From an uncultured Eubacteriales bacterium (GTDB lineage Bacteria; Bacillota; Clostridia; Christensenellales; Christensenellaceae), in assembly GCA_900545085.1 (NCBI GenBank), contig UQXU01000088.1:1-7540 (forward strand): a stretch of 7,540 nt of DNA. The letters run 5' to 3'. Made by a program: the position numbers and the translations under genes. Under the pieces are notes generated by a model. That model was not told where the DNA came from and did no database searches. It was given only the letters and a program-made list of their open reading frames with translations. Every line of letters begins with the position of its first letter. Positions within the stretch are counted from its first letter, which is position 1. Below are positions 1 through 6,970 of this stretch, in pieces.

Positions 1-78
1 AGTATCAATGATGTCGTCCACAATGATGCAGGTCTTGCCCTGTACATCGCCGATGATATTCATCACCTCAGAAACAGT
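1..78 (-). pseudogene. prs: ribose-phosphate pyrophosphokinase (PRPP synthetase) fragment, 5'-truncated and running off the window
   Basis: Read on the minus strand from base 78 down to 1, the 26 open codons give TVSEVMNIIGDV, then QGKTCIIVDDIIDT. This is the highly conserved stretch leading into the PRPP/ribose-5-phosphate binding loop (VDDIIDT) of Prs, which makes PRPP from ribose-5-phosphate and ATP. In full-length Prs (about 315 residues) it lies roughly two thirds along the protein. Immediately upstream in the same frame there is a TAG stop (79-81) and then AT-rich sequence unrelated to prs, so the N-terminal two thirds are missing. Either the gene was broken by an insertion or rearrangement ending near base 76, or the junction is an assembly artefact at a contig edge. 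An internal ATG at 61-63 follows GAGGTG but would give only a partial enzyme. Recognition of the family is strong; the pseudogene status is inferred from the missing 5' part. Confidence 0.72.
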
Positions 79-84
79 CTAACT

Positions 85-126
85 ACTATCGTTTAATAGT
101 ATTGACTTTTACTATCTTTTGATAGT
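85..126. promoter_or_regulatory. tandem 16-bp palindromic operator, two copies
   Basis: Two 16-bp sites, ACTATCGTTTAATAGT (85-100) and ACTATCTTTTGATAGT (111-126), match at 14 of 16 positions and start 26 bp apart. Each is an inverted repeat of ACTAT(C)/(G)ATAGT. The second extends to a perfect 10-bp-arm palindrome with a 4-base centre over 107-130. They flank the -35 box and fill the -35/-10 spacer of the promoter for the small plus-strand gene, which is where a dimeric repressor would bind. The regulator is not encoded in the window and I cannot assign its family from the motif alone. That this is an operator is inferred from symmetry, duplication and position. Confidence 0.6.
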
Positions 127-131
127 AAAAT
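102..131 (+). promoter_or_regulatory. sigma-70-type promoter for the 148-432 gene
   Basis: TTGACT (102-107) matches the -35 consensus at 5 of 6 positions. After an 18-base spacer, TAAAAT (126-131) matches the -10 consensus at 5 of 6. The distance to the start codon at 148 is short, implying a leader of only about 10 bases that holds the ribosome binding site. The whole spacer is occupied by the downstream palindromic site. Confidence 0.6.
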
Positions 132-136
132 ACTTT

Positions 137-142
137 AAGGTG
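137..142 (+). promoter_or_regulatory. ribosome binding site of the 148-432 gene
   Basis: AAGGTG lies 5 bases before the ATG at 148. It fixes the start of this small gene and, with the promoter just upstream, supports the reading frame as a real gene. Confidence 0.6.
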
Positions 143-147
143 ATAAT

Positions 148-432
148 ATGAAATTATTAGAAGCAATAAAAAAAAGCTTTCCCGAGTTGGAAAAGCTTTT
201 CGACCGCGAGTCTCTCTATGAATTTTCGAATTGCAAATATGAGAACTTATGGATCTATCATTTCAGCATCGGCGCACGCATACGAAACAGTATGCTCACT
301 AAAGACAGTAAATTGACAGAACTTTTTCTTTCAGAAGGAGTGAAGCACAAAGACCATATGTCCATGATACTGATACAATTATTTCATCAGTCGCTTCACA
401 AAATAGGACAAACTCACAATATTACTTCCTGA
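148..432 (+). CDS. small hypothetical protein, possibly DUF6794-like
   Basis: This 94-residue protein has no signal peptide and no membrane segment. It has a charged N-terminal helix-like stretch (1-20), a central segment YHFSIGARIRN (37-47), and a C-terminal segment beginning LTELFLSEGVKHKDHMS (56-72) and continuing to about residue 84. The order 'x-HFxxGxxIRN ... L...F...G..H.DDMS.II...FH..L' resembles small soluble proteins grouped, as I recall, under DUF6794, whose function is unknown to me. That match is from memory and tentative. The gene has its own promoter, tandem operator and ribosome binding site, is AT-rich (about 36% GC) compared with the trp genes, and is the only plus-strand gene. 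It converges on the plsY-like gene and overlaps its end by 11 bases. The composition and isolated position suggest recent acquisition together with its control region. No function can be assigned. Confidence 0.75.
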   Translation: MKLLEAIKKSFPELEKLFDRESLYEFSNCKYENLWIYHFSIGARIRNSMLTKDSKLTELFLSEGVKHKDHMSMILIQLFHQSLHKIGQTHNITS

Positions 433-1009
433 AAGCTTTTTTCTGTTCGCCGTTTGCTATTTTTTTAAGCGCCGGCAGCTGAGATATGCACATAAGCGCC
501 AGACACGCCAAGCAAACAATCCCACACTCAGCGCTGATAAAAAACGCAGGTATCAAAAACGATGCCGGGATTATTAACGCTCCGATCGCAAGATACCCGC
601 TTATAACAGACACAATAAGTCCAATAGCACACGATGCGGCTGCATACGGCAGCGAAATACATGCCAACATAGCACAAGTACACGCCACACCCTGCCCGCC
701 TTTAAATCTGTGCCAAACAGGATAATCGTGCCCAAGAACCGCACCTAATCCGGCATACGCCGCGCTGAGCGTTCCGTACTGCGGAAAAAACAAATGAGCC
801 GCTAAACACGCCAAGAAGGTCTTTAGTAAATCTCCTCCGAGAACTATAGCCGCGCTTTTCTTCCCGAGCTGCGCGCCGATATTTGCCATGCCCGGATTTC
901 CTGTACCCACATCGAAAGAGCTGCGCCCTGCTATTTTGCGCGAAACTATCTCCGCCGTAAGCGCACATCCAAAAGCATATCCTATAAAAACACAGTATAT
1001 GCGCCACAT
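422..1009 (-). CDS. divergent PlsY-like (glycerol-3-phosphate acyltransferase family) integral membrane protein
   Basis: This is a 195-residue, strongly hydrophobic protein with several membrane segments (about 4-22, 52-75, 82-95, 105-160 in more than one pass, 161-178), normal in length for PlsY. PlsY transfers an acyl group from acyl-phosphate to glycerol-3-phosphate in the inner membrane. Family landmarks are GTGNPGMANIG (36-46), DLLK (60-63), GHDYPVWHRFKGGQGVA (93-109) and a C-terminal basic NGEQKK (186-191). However, the first motif, usually GSIPxG, is GCALTA (14-19). The Arg expected shortly before GSGN appears to be Phe33, the KGGKGVA lysine is Gln106, and the His and Asn of the C-terminal motif appear to be Ser176 and Pro179. 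By-eye alignment therefore suggests a paralogue with altered or lost acyltransferase chemistry. The ATG is 1 base after the trpA stop. No close Shine-Dalgarno is visible (GAAGGA lies about 14 bases upstream), which suggests coupling to trpA translation. I left the symbol empty because function is doubtful. Confidence 0.8.
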   Translation of the reverse strand: MWRIYCVFIGYAFGCALTAEIVSRKIAGRSSFDVGTGNPGMANIGAQLGKKSAAIVLGGDLLKTFLACLAAHLFFPQYGTLSAAYAGLGAVLGHDYPVWHRFKGGQGVACTCAMLACISLPYAAASCAIGLIVSVISGYLAIGALIIPASFLIPAFFISAECGIVCLACLALMCISQLPALKKIANGEQKKAFRK

Positions 1010-1010
1010 G

Positions 1011-1781
1011 CTATCTTATAGCGTCCTTCATAGATTTTACGTATTCGTAAATATGCGGAGCGGCATCCGTACCATATTCCTCACATAGCTTAACTATCGC
1101 ACTGCCTACTATTACGCCGTCGCATATCTGAGAGATTTTCTGAGCCTGATCCGGTCTGCTTATGCCGAATCCGACCGCAGCGGGAATATCTGTAGACGCG
1201 CGTACCGTATCGAGTATGCTCTTCAAGTCTGTTTTTATTTCGCTGCGCATTCCCGTAACTCCCATAGAAGATACCACATATAAAAAGCCGGACGCCTCTT
1301 TAGCAATTTTGCTTATTCTGTCCTCACTCGTAGGCGCTACAAGAGATATAAGATCAATGCCATGCTTTTTAGCATAAGGCTCCAGCTCGCCTTTTTCATC
1401 AAAAGGCAGATCCGGGAAGATGACCCCGTCGAGCCCGGCCTGCTTGCAGCGAGCGAAATAAGCATCGTAGCCATAGCTGAACGCCGTATTTACATATCCC
1501 ATAAATACTAGAGGGATTTCCGACTTTTCACGCACCGCCTCGACAATGCCAAACATGGCGTTTATATCAGCCCCCGCCGCGAGAGCGCGCACATTCGCAT
1601 TTTGAATTACGGGACCTTCCGCTATCGGATCGGCAAAGGGAACTCCTATTTCTATCAGATCCGCTCCTGCTTTTTCCATCGCGAGTATAAACTCCACTGT
1701 CTTCTCCGGGCTGGGGTCGCCTCCCGTGACGAACGCTATGAACGCCTTGCCGTTTTCAAATGCCTTTGCAATTCTAGTCAT
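1011..1781 (-). CDS. trpA: tryptophan synthase alpha chain
   Basis: TrpA cleaves indole-3-glycerol phosphate to indole and glyceraldehyde-3-phosphate in the cytoplasmic alpha2-beta2 complex and passes indole to TrpB. The 256-residue protein is a complete (beta/alpha)8 barrel: FVTGGDP (17-23), [20 protein letters not shown] (43-62), PDLPFDE (123-129), SSMGVTGMR (171-179), GFGIS (204-208) and VGSAIV (225-230). Glu44 matches the catalytic Glu49 of the E. coli enzyme. The position of E. coli Asp60 is Glu55 here (AEGP instead of ADGP), a substitution I associate with clostridial TrpA. The N terminus is short but typical of that group. The start ATG lies 8 bases inside trpB (overlap 1774-1781), preceded by a GAGGGGTGG ribosome binding site, which points to translational coupling and equimolar subunits. 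Confidence 0.97.
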   Translation of the reverse strand: MTRIAKAFENGKAFIAFVTGGDPSPEKTVEFILAMEKAGADLIEIGVPFADPIAEGPVIQNANVRALAAGADINAMFGIVEAVREKSEIPLVFMGYVNTAFSYGYDAYFARCKQAGLDGVIFPDLPFDEKGELEPYAKKHGIDLISLVAPTSEDRISKIAKEASGFLYVVSSMGVTGMRSEIKTDLKSILDTVRASTDIPAAVGFGISRPDQAQKISQICDGVIVGSAIVKLCEEYGTDAAPHIYEYVKSMKDAIR

Positions 1782-2979
1782 GAATATCCACCCCTCTGTA
1801 TCTGGCGATAGCCGCCACGTCCTTATCTCCTCTGCCCGAGAGACAAATTATAATACTTTCGTCCTTGCTCATTTTTGGTGCGATTTTAATCGCGTGCGCC
1901 ACGGCATGCGCGCTCTCTATCGCGCAGATTATGCCTTCTGTACGCGCAATATACTCAAACGCGTTCACCGCTTCGTCATCAGTGACCGGCACGTATTCTG
2001 CTCTGCCCGTATCATGCAGATACGCATGCTCAGGTCCTATGCCGGGATAGTCCAAGCCTGCGGATATAGAATAAACGGGGGCTATCTGCCCTTCGTCGTT
2101 CTGACAGAAATACGACTTCATGCCGTGGAATATGCCCTCTCTGCCTTTGGCGATAGAAGCGGCATGAAACGCCGTATCCACGCCTTTTCCCGCCGCCTCG
2201 CAGCCTATCAGCCGAACGCCGTCGTCAGGTATGAATTCATAAAACGCGCCCATAGCATTGCTGCCGCCTCCGACACACGCCAGAACAGCCGCCGGGAGCT
2301 TTCCCTCTGCCTCGAGTATCTGCGCTCTTGCCTCTTTGCTTATCACACTCTGGAAATCACGTACAATCATCGGGAATGGATGCGGACCCATTACGGAACC
2401 GAGAACATACAGAGTATCGTGCACTCTGCCCGTCCATTCGCGCATAGTTTCGCTTACTGCATCCTTGAGCGTCATAGTGCCGCTTGTAACTGTATGCACC
2501 TTAGTTCCCAGAAGCTCCATTCTGTACACATTCAGCGCCTGACGCTCCGTATCCTCCTTTCCCATGAATATCTCGCACTCCATGCCGAGCAGCGCCGCTG
2601 CCGTAGCGGTGGCGACGCCGTGCTGACCTGCTCCTGTCTCTGCGATAACTCTCGTCTTGCCCATCTTTTTAGCAAGAAGAACCTGCCCGAGCACGTTGTT
2701 TATCTTGTGCGAGCCTGTGTGGTTAAGATCCTCACGCTTCAGGTATATTTTTGCACCGCCGAGATCCTTAGTCATATTGTCTGCATAATAGAGCAGAGAC
2801 GGTCTGCCCGCATAGTTTCTAAGCAAATCCTCCAGCTCTCTGTTGAATTGCTCATCATGCTTATAAAACTCATACTGACGTTCCAGCTCCAGGACTTCGT
2901 TCATTAAAGTCTCAGGAATATACTGGCCGCCGTGTATGCCATATCTGCCCTTTCTGCAATTTTCTTCTATATTCTGCAT
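1774..2979 (-). CDS. trpB: tryptophan synthase beta chain
   Basis: TrpB condenses indole with serine to give tryptophan using pyridoxal phosphate, in complex with TrpA. The 401-residue protein is full length for the TrpB1 type. It has [13 protein letters not shown] (11-23), HTGSHKINN (88-95 region) with PLP-binding Lys92, AETGAGQHG with catalytic Glu114, the phosphate-binding loop GGGSNAMG (237-244), [13 protein letters not shown] (306-318) and SGRGDKD (381-387) near the C terminus. AGGAGG (2985-2990) sits 5 bases before the ATG, in the 14-base gap after the DAHP synthase stop. It directly precedes and overlaps trpA. All expected active-site residues are present. Confidence 0.98.
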   Translation of the reverse strand: MQNIEENCRKGRYGIHGGQYIPETLMNEVLELERQYEFYKHDEQFNRELEDLLRNYAGRPSLLYYADNMTKDLGGAKIYLKREDLNHTGSHKINNVLGQVLLAKKMGKTRVIAETGAGQHGVATATAAALLGMECEIFMGKEDTERQALNVYRMELLGTKVHTVTSGTMTLKDAVSETMREWTGRVHDTLYVLGSVMGPHPFPMIVRDFQSVISKEARAQILEAEGKLPAAVLACVGGGSNAMGAFYEFIPDDGVRLIGCEAAGKGVDTAFHAASIAKGREGIFHGMKSYFCQNDEGQIAPVYSISAGLDYPGIGPEHAYLHDTGRAEYVPVTDDEAVNAFEYIARTEGIICAIESAHAVAHAIKIAPKMSKDESIIICLSGRGDKDVAAIARYRGVDIHD

Positions 2980-2993
2980 TGCTGCCTCCTAAT

Positions 2994-4007
2994 CTACATT
3001 GCTTTCTGCTCTATAACAACCCTGCGCTTCAAATCCTGCATAATCTCATCGAACTGCTCCAAATCGAGAGACTGAGCTCCGTCGCAAAGCGCCTTGGACG
3101 GATCGTTATGAGACTCTATCATGAGGCCGTCCGCGCCGACCGCCAGCGCCGCTCTGCTCAGAGGGGCTACGAGACTGCGTATGCCGCTCGCATGACTCGG
3201 ATCTACTATAACCGGCAGATGCGTCTTTTGCTTCAAAATTGCTACCGCTGATATATCCAGAGTATTGCGCATCATTGTCTCAAATGTGCGTATGCCGCGT
3301 TCGCAGAGTATCACCTGAGAATTCCCTTCGCTCATGATGTATTCGGCGCTCATAAGCAGCTCTTCTATAGAATTTGCCAGACCCCGTTTGAGCAAAACGG
3401 GTTTTTTCATTTGGCCAACCGCCTTCAGCAAATCAAAATTCTGCATATTGCGCGCGCCGACCTGTATTACATCCACATCATCAAAAAGCGGAAGCTGAGT
3501 TTGGTTCATTACCTCCGTCACTATCGGCAGACCTGTCGCCTCTTTAGCCTTGAGCAGCATTTTCAATCCGTCCGCGCCGAGCCCTTGAAAAGAATACGGC
3601 GATGTACGCGGTTTGAATGCGCCGCCGCGCAGAAGCTTCGCTCCGCTTTTTTTAACTGACTGAGCCACCTTGATTATCTGTTCCTCACTCTCTACAGAGC
3701 ATGGTCCGGATATTACAGTAAAAGTACCTTCTCCTATTTTAACCCCGCCGACGTCTATTATCGTATTGTCCATATGAACGGAGCGGGACGCAGCCTTGTA
3801 CTGCTCTGTTATCCTGCGGGCAAAGTCAATTATATCGTTGGTCTGCACGACCGTGTCCATATCTATCGGAGCTGTATTGCCTATGAGGCATACGGCGGTA
3901 TGCTCCGTGCCTTCGCTGAGTATTGTATCGAAGCCCTTATCTTCCCAAGTTTTTATAAACTGCTGTATTTTTTCTTTTTCAGCGCCCGGTTTGAGTATAA
4001 ATACCAT
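2994..4007 (-). CDS. aroF: 3-deoxy-7-phosphoheptulonate (DAHP) synthase, type I-beta with N-terminal regulatory domain
   Basis: This enzyme condenses phosphoenolpyruvate with erythrose-4-phosphate, the first step of the shikimate pathway. From the ATG at 4007 the protein has 337 residues, close to the Thermotoga-type enzyme. A ferredoxin-like N-terminal domain (about 1-70, [14 protein letters not shown]...), known in this subfamily to carry aromatic amino acid feedback control, precedes the barrel. The barrel shows SGPCSVES (100-107), [19 protein letters not shown] (126-144), [11 protein letters not shown] (181-191), LLKRG (205-209), [11 protein letters not shown] (233-243) and DPSHASG (269-275). 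Likely metal ligands are Cys103, His272, Glu298 and Asp309. The frame is open back to an ATG at 4100, but those extra 31 residues overlap trpF, have no family similarity, and the ribosome binding site supports 4007. The start is 1 base after the trpF stop. Its position between trpF and trpB ties pathway entry to trp operon expression. Confidence 0.96.
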   Translation of the reverse strand: MVFILKPGAEKEKIQQFIKTWEDKGFDTILSEGTEHTAVCLIGNTAPIDMDTVVQTNDIIDFARRITEQYKAASRSVHMDNTIIDVGGVKIGEGTFTVISGPCSVESEEQIIKVAQSVKKSGAKLLRGGAFKPRTSPYSFQGLGADGLKMLLKAKEATGLPIVTEVMNQTQLPLFDDVDVIQVGARNMQNFDLLKAVGQMKKPVLLKRGLANSIEELLMSAEYIMSEGNSQVILCERGIRTFETMMRNTLDISAVAILKQKTHLPVIVDPSHASGIRSLVAPLSRAALAVGADGLMIESHNDPSKALCDGAQSLDLEQFDEIMQDLKRRVVIEQKAM

Positions 4008-4008
4008 G

Positions 4009-4602
4009 TCAGTACCCCCTGACCGCCGCCACGAGCTTTTTAATTTTATCGGCGTCTTTAACGCCGTCCGTCTCTGCTCCGCTGGATATGTCCACGGCAT
4101 ACGGGCGAAGCTCGAGCGCTTGCTTTATGTTCATTTCATCTATCCCGCCGGCTAGGAAATATCTGCGGCGAAGTCTGCTCAATGCGTTCCAGTCAAAAGT
4201 CCGTCCGCTGCCGGCGCCGCTGTCTATCAGCACTTCATCAGCGGGAGAATCGTCTATTCCGCTGTACAATCTGCCCGCGACAGGCTTAAAAGTTTTGATA
4301 ACGGGGATTCCTGCGCGTTTCAGCTTGAGTATATAGTCCTCGCTCTCCCTGCCGTGTAGCTGCGCCATATCTATTATTCCGCTGTCAAAAAGGTCGAATA
4401 TTCTATCCGTGCTGTCGTCTACAAACACGCCCACCGTTTTTATCCCCGGCTTCAGCATGGCTCTCAGCCTGCCCGCGGTGTATGCGTCTACCTTACGCTT
4501 GCTCTCTGCAAATACAAAGCCTATGAAATCCGGCTTGCATTCATTCACGCACTCTATATCTTCTTCGCGGAATAAACCGCATATTTTTATCTTTGTTTTC
4601 AT
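4009..4602 (-). CDS. trpF: phosphoribosylanthranilate isomerase
   Basis: TrpF converts N-(5-phosphoribosyl)anthranilate to the 1-carboxyphenylamino-deoxyribulose phosphate used by TrpC (an Amadori rearrangement). The 197-residue protein is a single (beta/alpha)8 barrel of normal length. It has KICGL at the N terminus with the general base Cys8, FVFAESKR (29-36), QLHGRES (81-87), LIDSGAGSGRTFDW (125-138) with the general acid Asp127, the phosphate-binding LAGGI (150-154) and DISSGAETDGVKD (171-183). It is a separate gene, not fused to trpC. Its ATG overlaps the trpC stop by 4 bases (ATGA at 4599-4602), with a GAGGTGAG-like ribosome binding site just upstream. Confidence 0.97.
   Translation of the reverse strand: MKTKIKICGLFREEDIECVNECKPDFIGFVFAESKRKVDAYTAGRLRAMLKPGIKTVGVFVDDSTDRIFDLFDSGIIDMAQLHGRESEDYILKLKRAGIPVIKTFKPVAGRLYSGIDDSPADEVLIDSGAGSGRTFDWNALSRLRRRYFLAGGIDEMNIKQALELRPYAVDISSGAETDGVKDADKIKKLVAAVRGY
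4015..4020 (-). promoter_or_regulatory. ribosome binding site fixing the DAHP synthase start
   Basis: On the minus strand AGGGGG lies 7 bases before the ATG at 4005-4007, inside the last codons of trpF. It decides in favour of this start over the in-frame ATG at 4100. Confidence 0.65.
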
Positions 4603-5381
4603 ATCTCACCTCTCAGGCTGTCTAAAGCCGATCTTTTATCCGCACTGCGCATGAGCGTTTCGCCTATCAGCACGGCGTCCGTACCGTTTGCTCTGAGGTT
4701 CGCAACGTCCTGAGCCGTTCGTATTCCGCTCTCACTGACATACAGCACATTTTGCGGCACCATGTCGCGCAGTCTGAGACTTGTGTTTATATCTACTTCA
4801 AATGTTTTGAGATCTCTGTTGTTTACGCCTATTATCTCTGCTCCTGCGTCCAGAGCCATCTTCACTTCATCAGCAGTATGAGCTTCCACAAGAGCGGAAA
4901 GGCCCAGTTTTCGCGCTGTCTGAGCAAATTTTTCAAGCTGATTTGCACTCAGTATCGCACAGATGAGCAGAACGGCCGACGCTCCGAGAAGCCTCGCCTC
5001 GTAAATCATATATTCATCAACTACAAAGTCTTTTCTCAGAGTAGGCAGGCTCACAGCCGCAGATATATCTCTTAGATATTCGTCGCTTCCCAAAAATCTC
5101 TCCGGCTCAGTCAAAACTGATATTGCGTCTGCGCCCGCAGCCTCGTACTCCCGCGCTATATCCAGCGGTCGAAAATCAGGTGAAATCAGTCCTTTTGAGG
5201 GCGACGCCTTTTTCACCTCACAGATAAAGCTCATGCCTTCCTGTTTCAGCGCATTTTTAAACGCAAATTCTCCGCTCACGGACAAAGCCTCCGCCCTGTC
5301 TCTAAGAACCTCGGCCGGAATCTCAGCCTTTTTCAACGCCACTCGATTTTTGGCGCTGTCCGCTAATTTATCCAGTATCAT
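4599..5381 (-). CDS. trpC: indole-3-glycerol phosphate synthase
   Basis: TrpC closes the indole ring by decarboxylative cyclisation, giving indole-3-glycerol phosphate for TrpA. The 260-residue barrel protein has the N-terminal helical extension typical of the family (1-45). It then shows ICEVKKASPSKG (53-64) with Glu55 and Lys57, LRKDFVVDEYMIYEAR (115-130) with the catalytic Lys117, LVEAH (164-168) with Glu166, GVNNRDLKTFEVD (185-197) with Asn187, and SESGI (216-220). All catalytic positions known from the Saccharolobus (Sulfolobus) solfataricus enzyme appear to be present. The ATG follows TAGGAG, 6 bases upstream; the TAG of that site is the trpD stop codon, so termination of trpD and initiation of trpC are tightly linked. 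Confidence 0.97.
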   Translation of the reverse strand: MILDKLADSAKNRVALKKAEIPAEVLRDRAEALSVSGEFAFKNALKQEGMSFICEVKKASPSKGLISPDFRPLDIAREYEAAGADAISVLTEPERFLGSDEYLRDISAAVSLPTLRKDFVVDEYMIYEARLLGASAVLLICAILSANQLEKFAQTARKLGLSALVEAHTADEVKMALDAGAEIIGVNNRDLKTFEVDINTSLRLRDMVPQNVLYVSESGIRTAQDVANLRANGTDAVLIGETLMRSADKRSALDSLRGEI

Positions 5382-5390
5382 ATCAATCTC

Positions 5391-6398
5391 CTAAGCTCCG
5401 GAAGCCTTTATCATTTCTTCCAGCTTGGCTTTCGCAGCGCCGCTGTCTATGAGCTGAGCCGCCATCTCCACACCTTCGGCAAGACTCTTCGCCTTGCCTC
5501 CGATATAAAGCCCCGCGCCTGAGTTCATCAGCACCGCGTCGCGTTTCGCACCCTTTTTCCCCGAAAGAACATCAAGTGTTATAGCCGCGTTTTCTTCCGG
5601 AGTTCCGCCGACTATCTCGGCCTTGCTTCTCAGACTCAGTCCAAAATCTTCAGGAGATATTTCATATGTTTTAAACTCTCCATTGTTAAACTCGCATACG
5701 ACCGTCGGAGCACTGACCGATATTTCATCCAGCTTATCTTTACCATACACCGCCATTCCACGGCGCACGCCGAGATTGCTGAGCGCCTTTGCCATAGGCT
5801 CAACGAGCTCCTCAGAATAAACGCCAAGCACCTGCATATTTGCCAGAGCGGGGTTTGTCAGAGGGCCTAAAATATTAAATATCGTGCGTATACCCAATTC
5901 TTTGCGGACGGGCCCGACATATTTCATAGACGAATGATACTTCTGCGCGAACATAAAGCAAAATCCCACATCGCCCAAAAGCTGCACGCACTTTTCAGGC
6001 GTCAGGTCTATGTTCACGCCCAGCGCCTCCAGCACATCCGCCGCGCCGGACTTCGATGAAGCAGCCCGGTTGCCGTGTTTAGCGACTTTAATTCCGCCTG
6101 CTGCGATTACAAATGCAGATGTAGTGGAAATATTAAACGTCTTAGCTCCGTCGCCTCCCGTGCCTACTATCTCAAGCAGATCGTAATTGTGATTCAGTTT
6201 GAGAGCATGTCTGCGCATTCCTTCCGCGCATGCCGTTATCTCCTCAATAGTTTCACCCTTTGTGCTGAGAGCCGCGAGAAAAGCCGCCGTCTGAATCTGA
6301 GACGTCTCTCCGCTCATTATCTCATCCATTACCTCGCTCGCTTCTGCAAACAGAAGGTTTTCTTTATTTATAACTTTAGCCGTAGCTTCTTTTATCAT
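5391..6398 (-). CDS. trpD: anthranilate phosphoribosyltransferase
   Basis: TrpD transfers the phosphoribosyl group from PRPP to anthranilate. The protein is 335 residues from the ATG at 6398 and not fused to TrpG. Motifs in order are the PRPP/pyrophosphate loop GTGGDG (79-84), NISTTSAF (89-96), the substrate-binding [12 protein letters not shown] (107-118), [20 protein letters not shown] (about 153-172), [10 protein letters not shown] (174-183), and KDKLDE, the metal-binding DE pair. A GTG directly before the ATG (6399-6401) is an alternative start adding one residue. An AGGGGAG ribosome binding site lies 8 bases from the ATG and 5 from the GTG, so both are possible; I prefer ATG because family proteins usually start MIKEA. 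The ATG shares one base with the trpG stop (TGATG). Confidence 0.97.
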   Translation of the reverse strand: MIKEATAKVINKENLLFAEASEVMDEIMSGETSQIQTAAFLAALSTKGETIEEITACAEGMRRHALKLNHNYDLLEIVGTGGDGAKTFNISTTSAFVIAAGGIKVAKHGNRAASSKSGAADVLEALGVNIDLTPEKCVQLLGDVGFCFMFAQKYHSSMKYVGPVRKELGIRTIFNILGPLTNPALANMQVLGVYSEELVEPMAKALSNLGVRRGMAVYGKDKLDEISVSAPTVVCEFNNGEFKTYEISPEDFGLSLRSKAEIVGGTPEENAAITLDVLSGKKGAKRDAVLMNSGAGLYIGGKAKSLAEGVEMAAQLIDSGAAKAKLEEMIKASGA

Positions 6399-6970
6399 CA
6401 CTTTTTCTCCCCTATAAAGTTAGCCAATATCACTCTGCCATCCGGAGTGAGAATAGATTCGGGATGGAACTGCAATCCATATACGTCATACTTCGCGTGT
6501 TTAACCGCCATTATCTCTCCGTCGTCGCTCTTTGCCGTAACTTTCAATTCTTCTGTTATAGTTTCGGGCAGAGCAGCCAGAGAGTGATAACGAGCTCCGA
6601 GTATTTTCTCAGGCAGGCCATTGAAAATGCCGCATTCGCAGTCCAGCGTTATTTCCGACTTCTTAGCGTGCATCAGCCTCTTAGCGTGAGTTACCGTCGC
6701 GCCAAACGCTTCGCATATCGCCTGGTGTCCTAAGCAGACTCCGAGCACAGGTACTTTCCCCGCGAAGTATCTCGCAGCTTCTACGCATATTCCTGCATCT
6801 GACGGTTTCCCCGGTCCGGGCGAGAGAATTATTCGTTCCGGTTTGAGCGCCTCTATCTGCCCGATAGTCAACTCGTCGTTTCGTATTACTTTTATATCCG
6901 GATTAATCTCTCCTATCAACTGATATAGATTATAGGAAAAGCTGTCGTAGTTGTCTATAAGCAGTATCAT
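6398..6970 (-). CDS. trpG: anthranilate synthase component II, glutamine amidotransferase
   Basis: TrpG hydrolyses glutamine and passes ammonia to TrpE for anthranilate formation. It is a 190-residue class I glutamine amidotransferase, a normal length for an unfused subunit. It has the N-terminal [13 protein letters not shown] (3-15), the oxyanion loop LSPGPGKP (49-56), the nucleophile elbow GVCLGHQA (77-84) with Cys79, RYHSL (127-131) and GLQFHPES (165-172) with His169 and Glu171, completing the catalytic triad. Such subunits often also serve para-aminobenzoate synthesis as PabA; here the operon context favours TrpG. The ATG shares one base with the trpE stop (TGATG), and an AGGGAGG ribosome binding site lies about 9 bases upstream. 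Confidence 0.96.
   Translation of the reverse strand: MILLIDNYDSFSYNLYQLIGEINPDIKVIRNDELTIGQIEALKPERIILSPGPGKPSDAGICVEAARYFAGKVPVLGVCLGHQAICEAFGATVTHAKRLMHAKKSEITLDCECGIFNGLPEKILGARYHSLAALPETITEELKVTAKSDDGEIMAVKHAKYDVYGLQFHPESILTPDGRVILANFIGEKK

Noticed and set aside
107..130. Perfect AT-rich palindrome as an intrinsic terminator
   Set aside because: It has little GC in the stem and no following U-tract in either direction. Its location between the -35 and -10 and its near-copy at 85-100 fit an operator better.
171..200. Imperfect hairpin of two AAAAGCTTT copies early in the small gene
   Set aside because: The arms are AT-rich and lie inside the coding region (codons 9-18, rich in Lys and Phe), with no U-tract. 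This is likely a by-product of Lys/Phe codons.
702..1007. 101-codon minus-strand frame overlapping the plsY-like gene in another frame
   Set aside because: It has no family resemblance, whereas the overlapping 195-residue frame has clear PlsY-fold landmarks.
1726..2907. 393-codon open frame on the plus strand, antisense to trpB and the start of trpA
   Set aside because: The translation is rich in Arg, His, Cys and Ser with no recognisable domain. It lies wholly opposite well-conserved trpB and is explained by the codon bias of that gene.
4008..4100. In-frame upstream extension of the DAHP synthase to an ATG at 4100
   Set aside because: The extra 31 residues overlap trpF and look unlike any DAHP synthase N terminus. 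MVFILKPG at 4007 matches the family start and has its own ribosome binding site.
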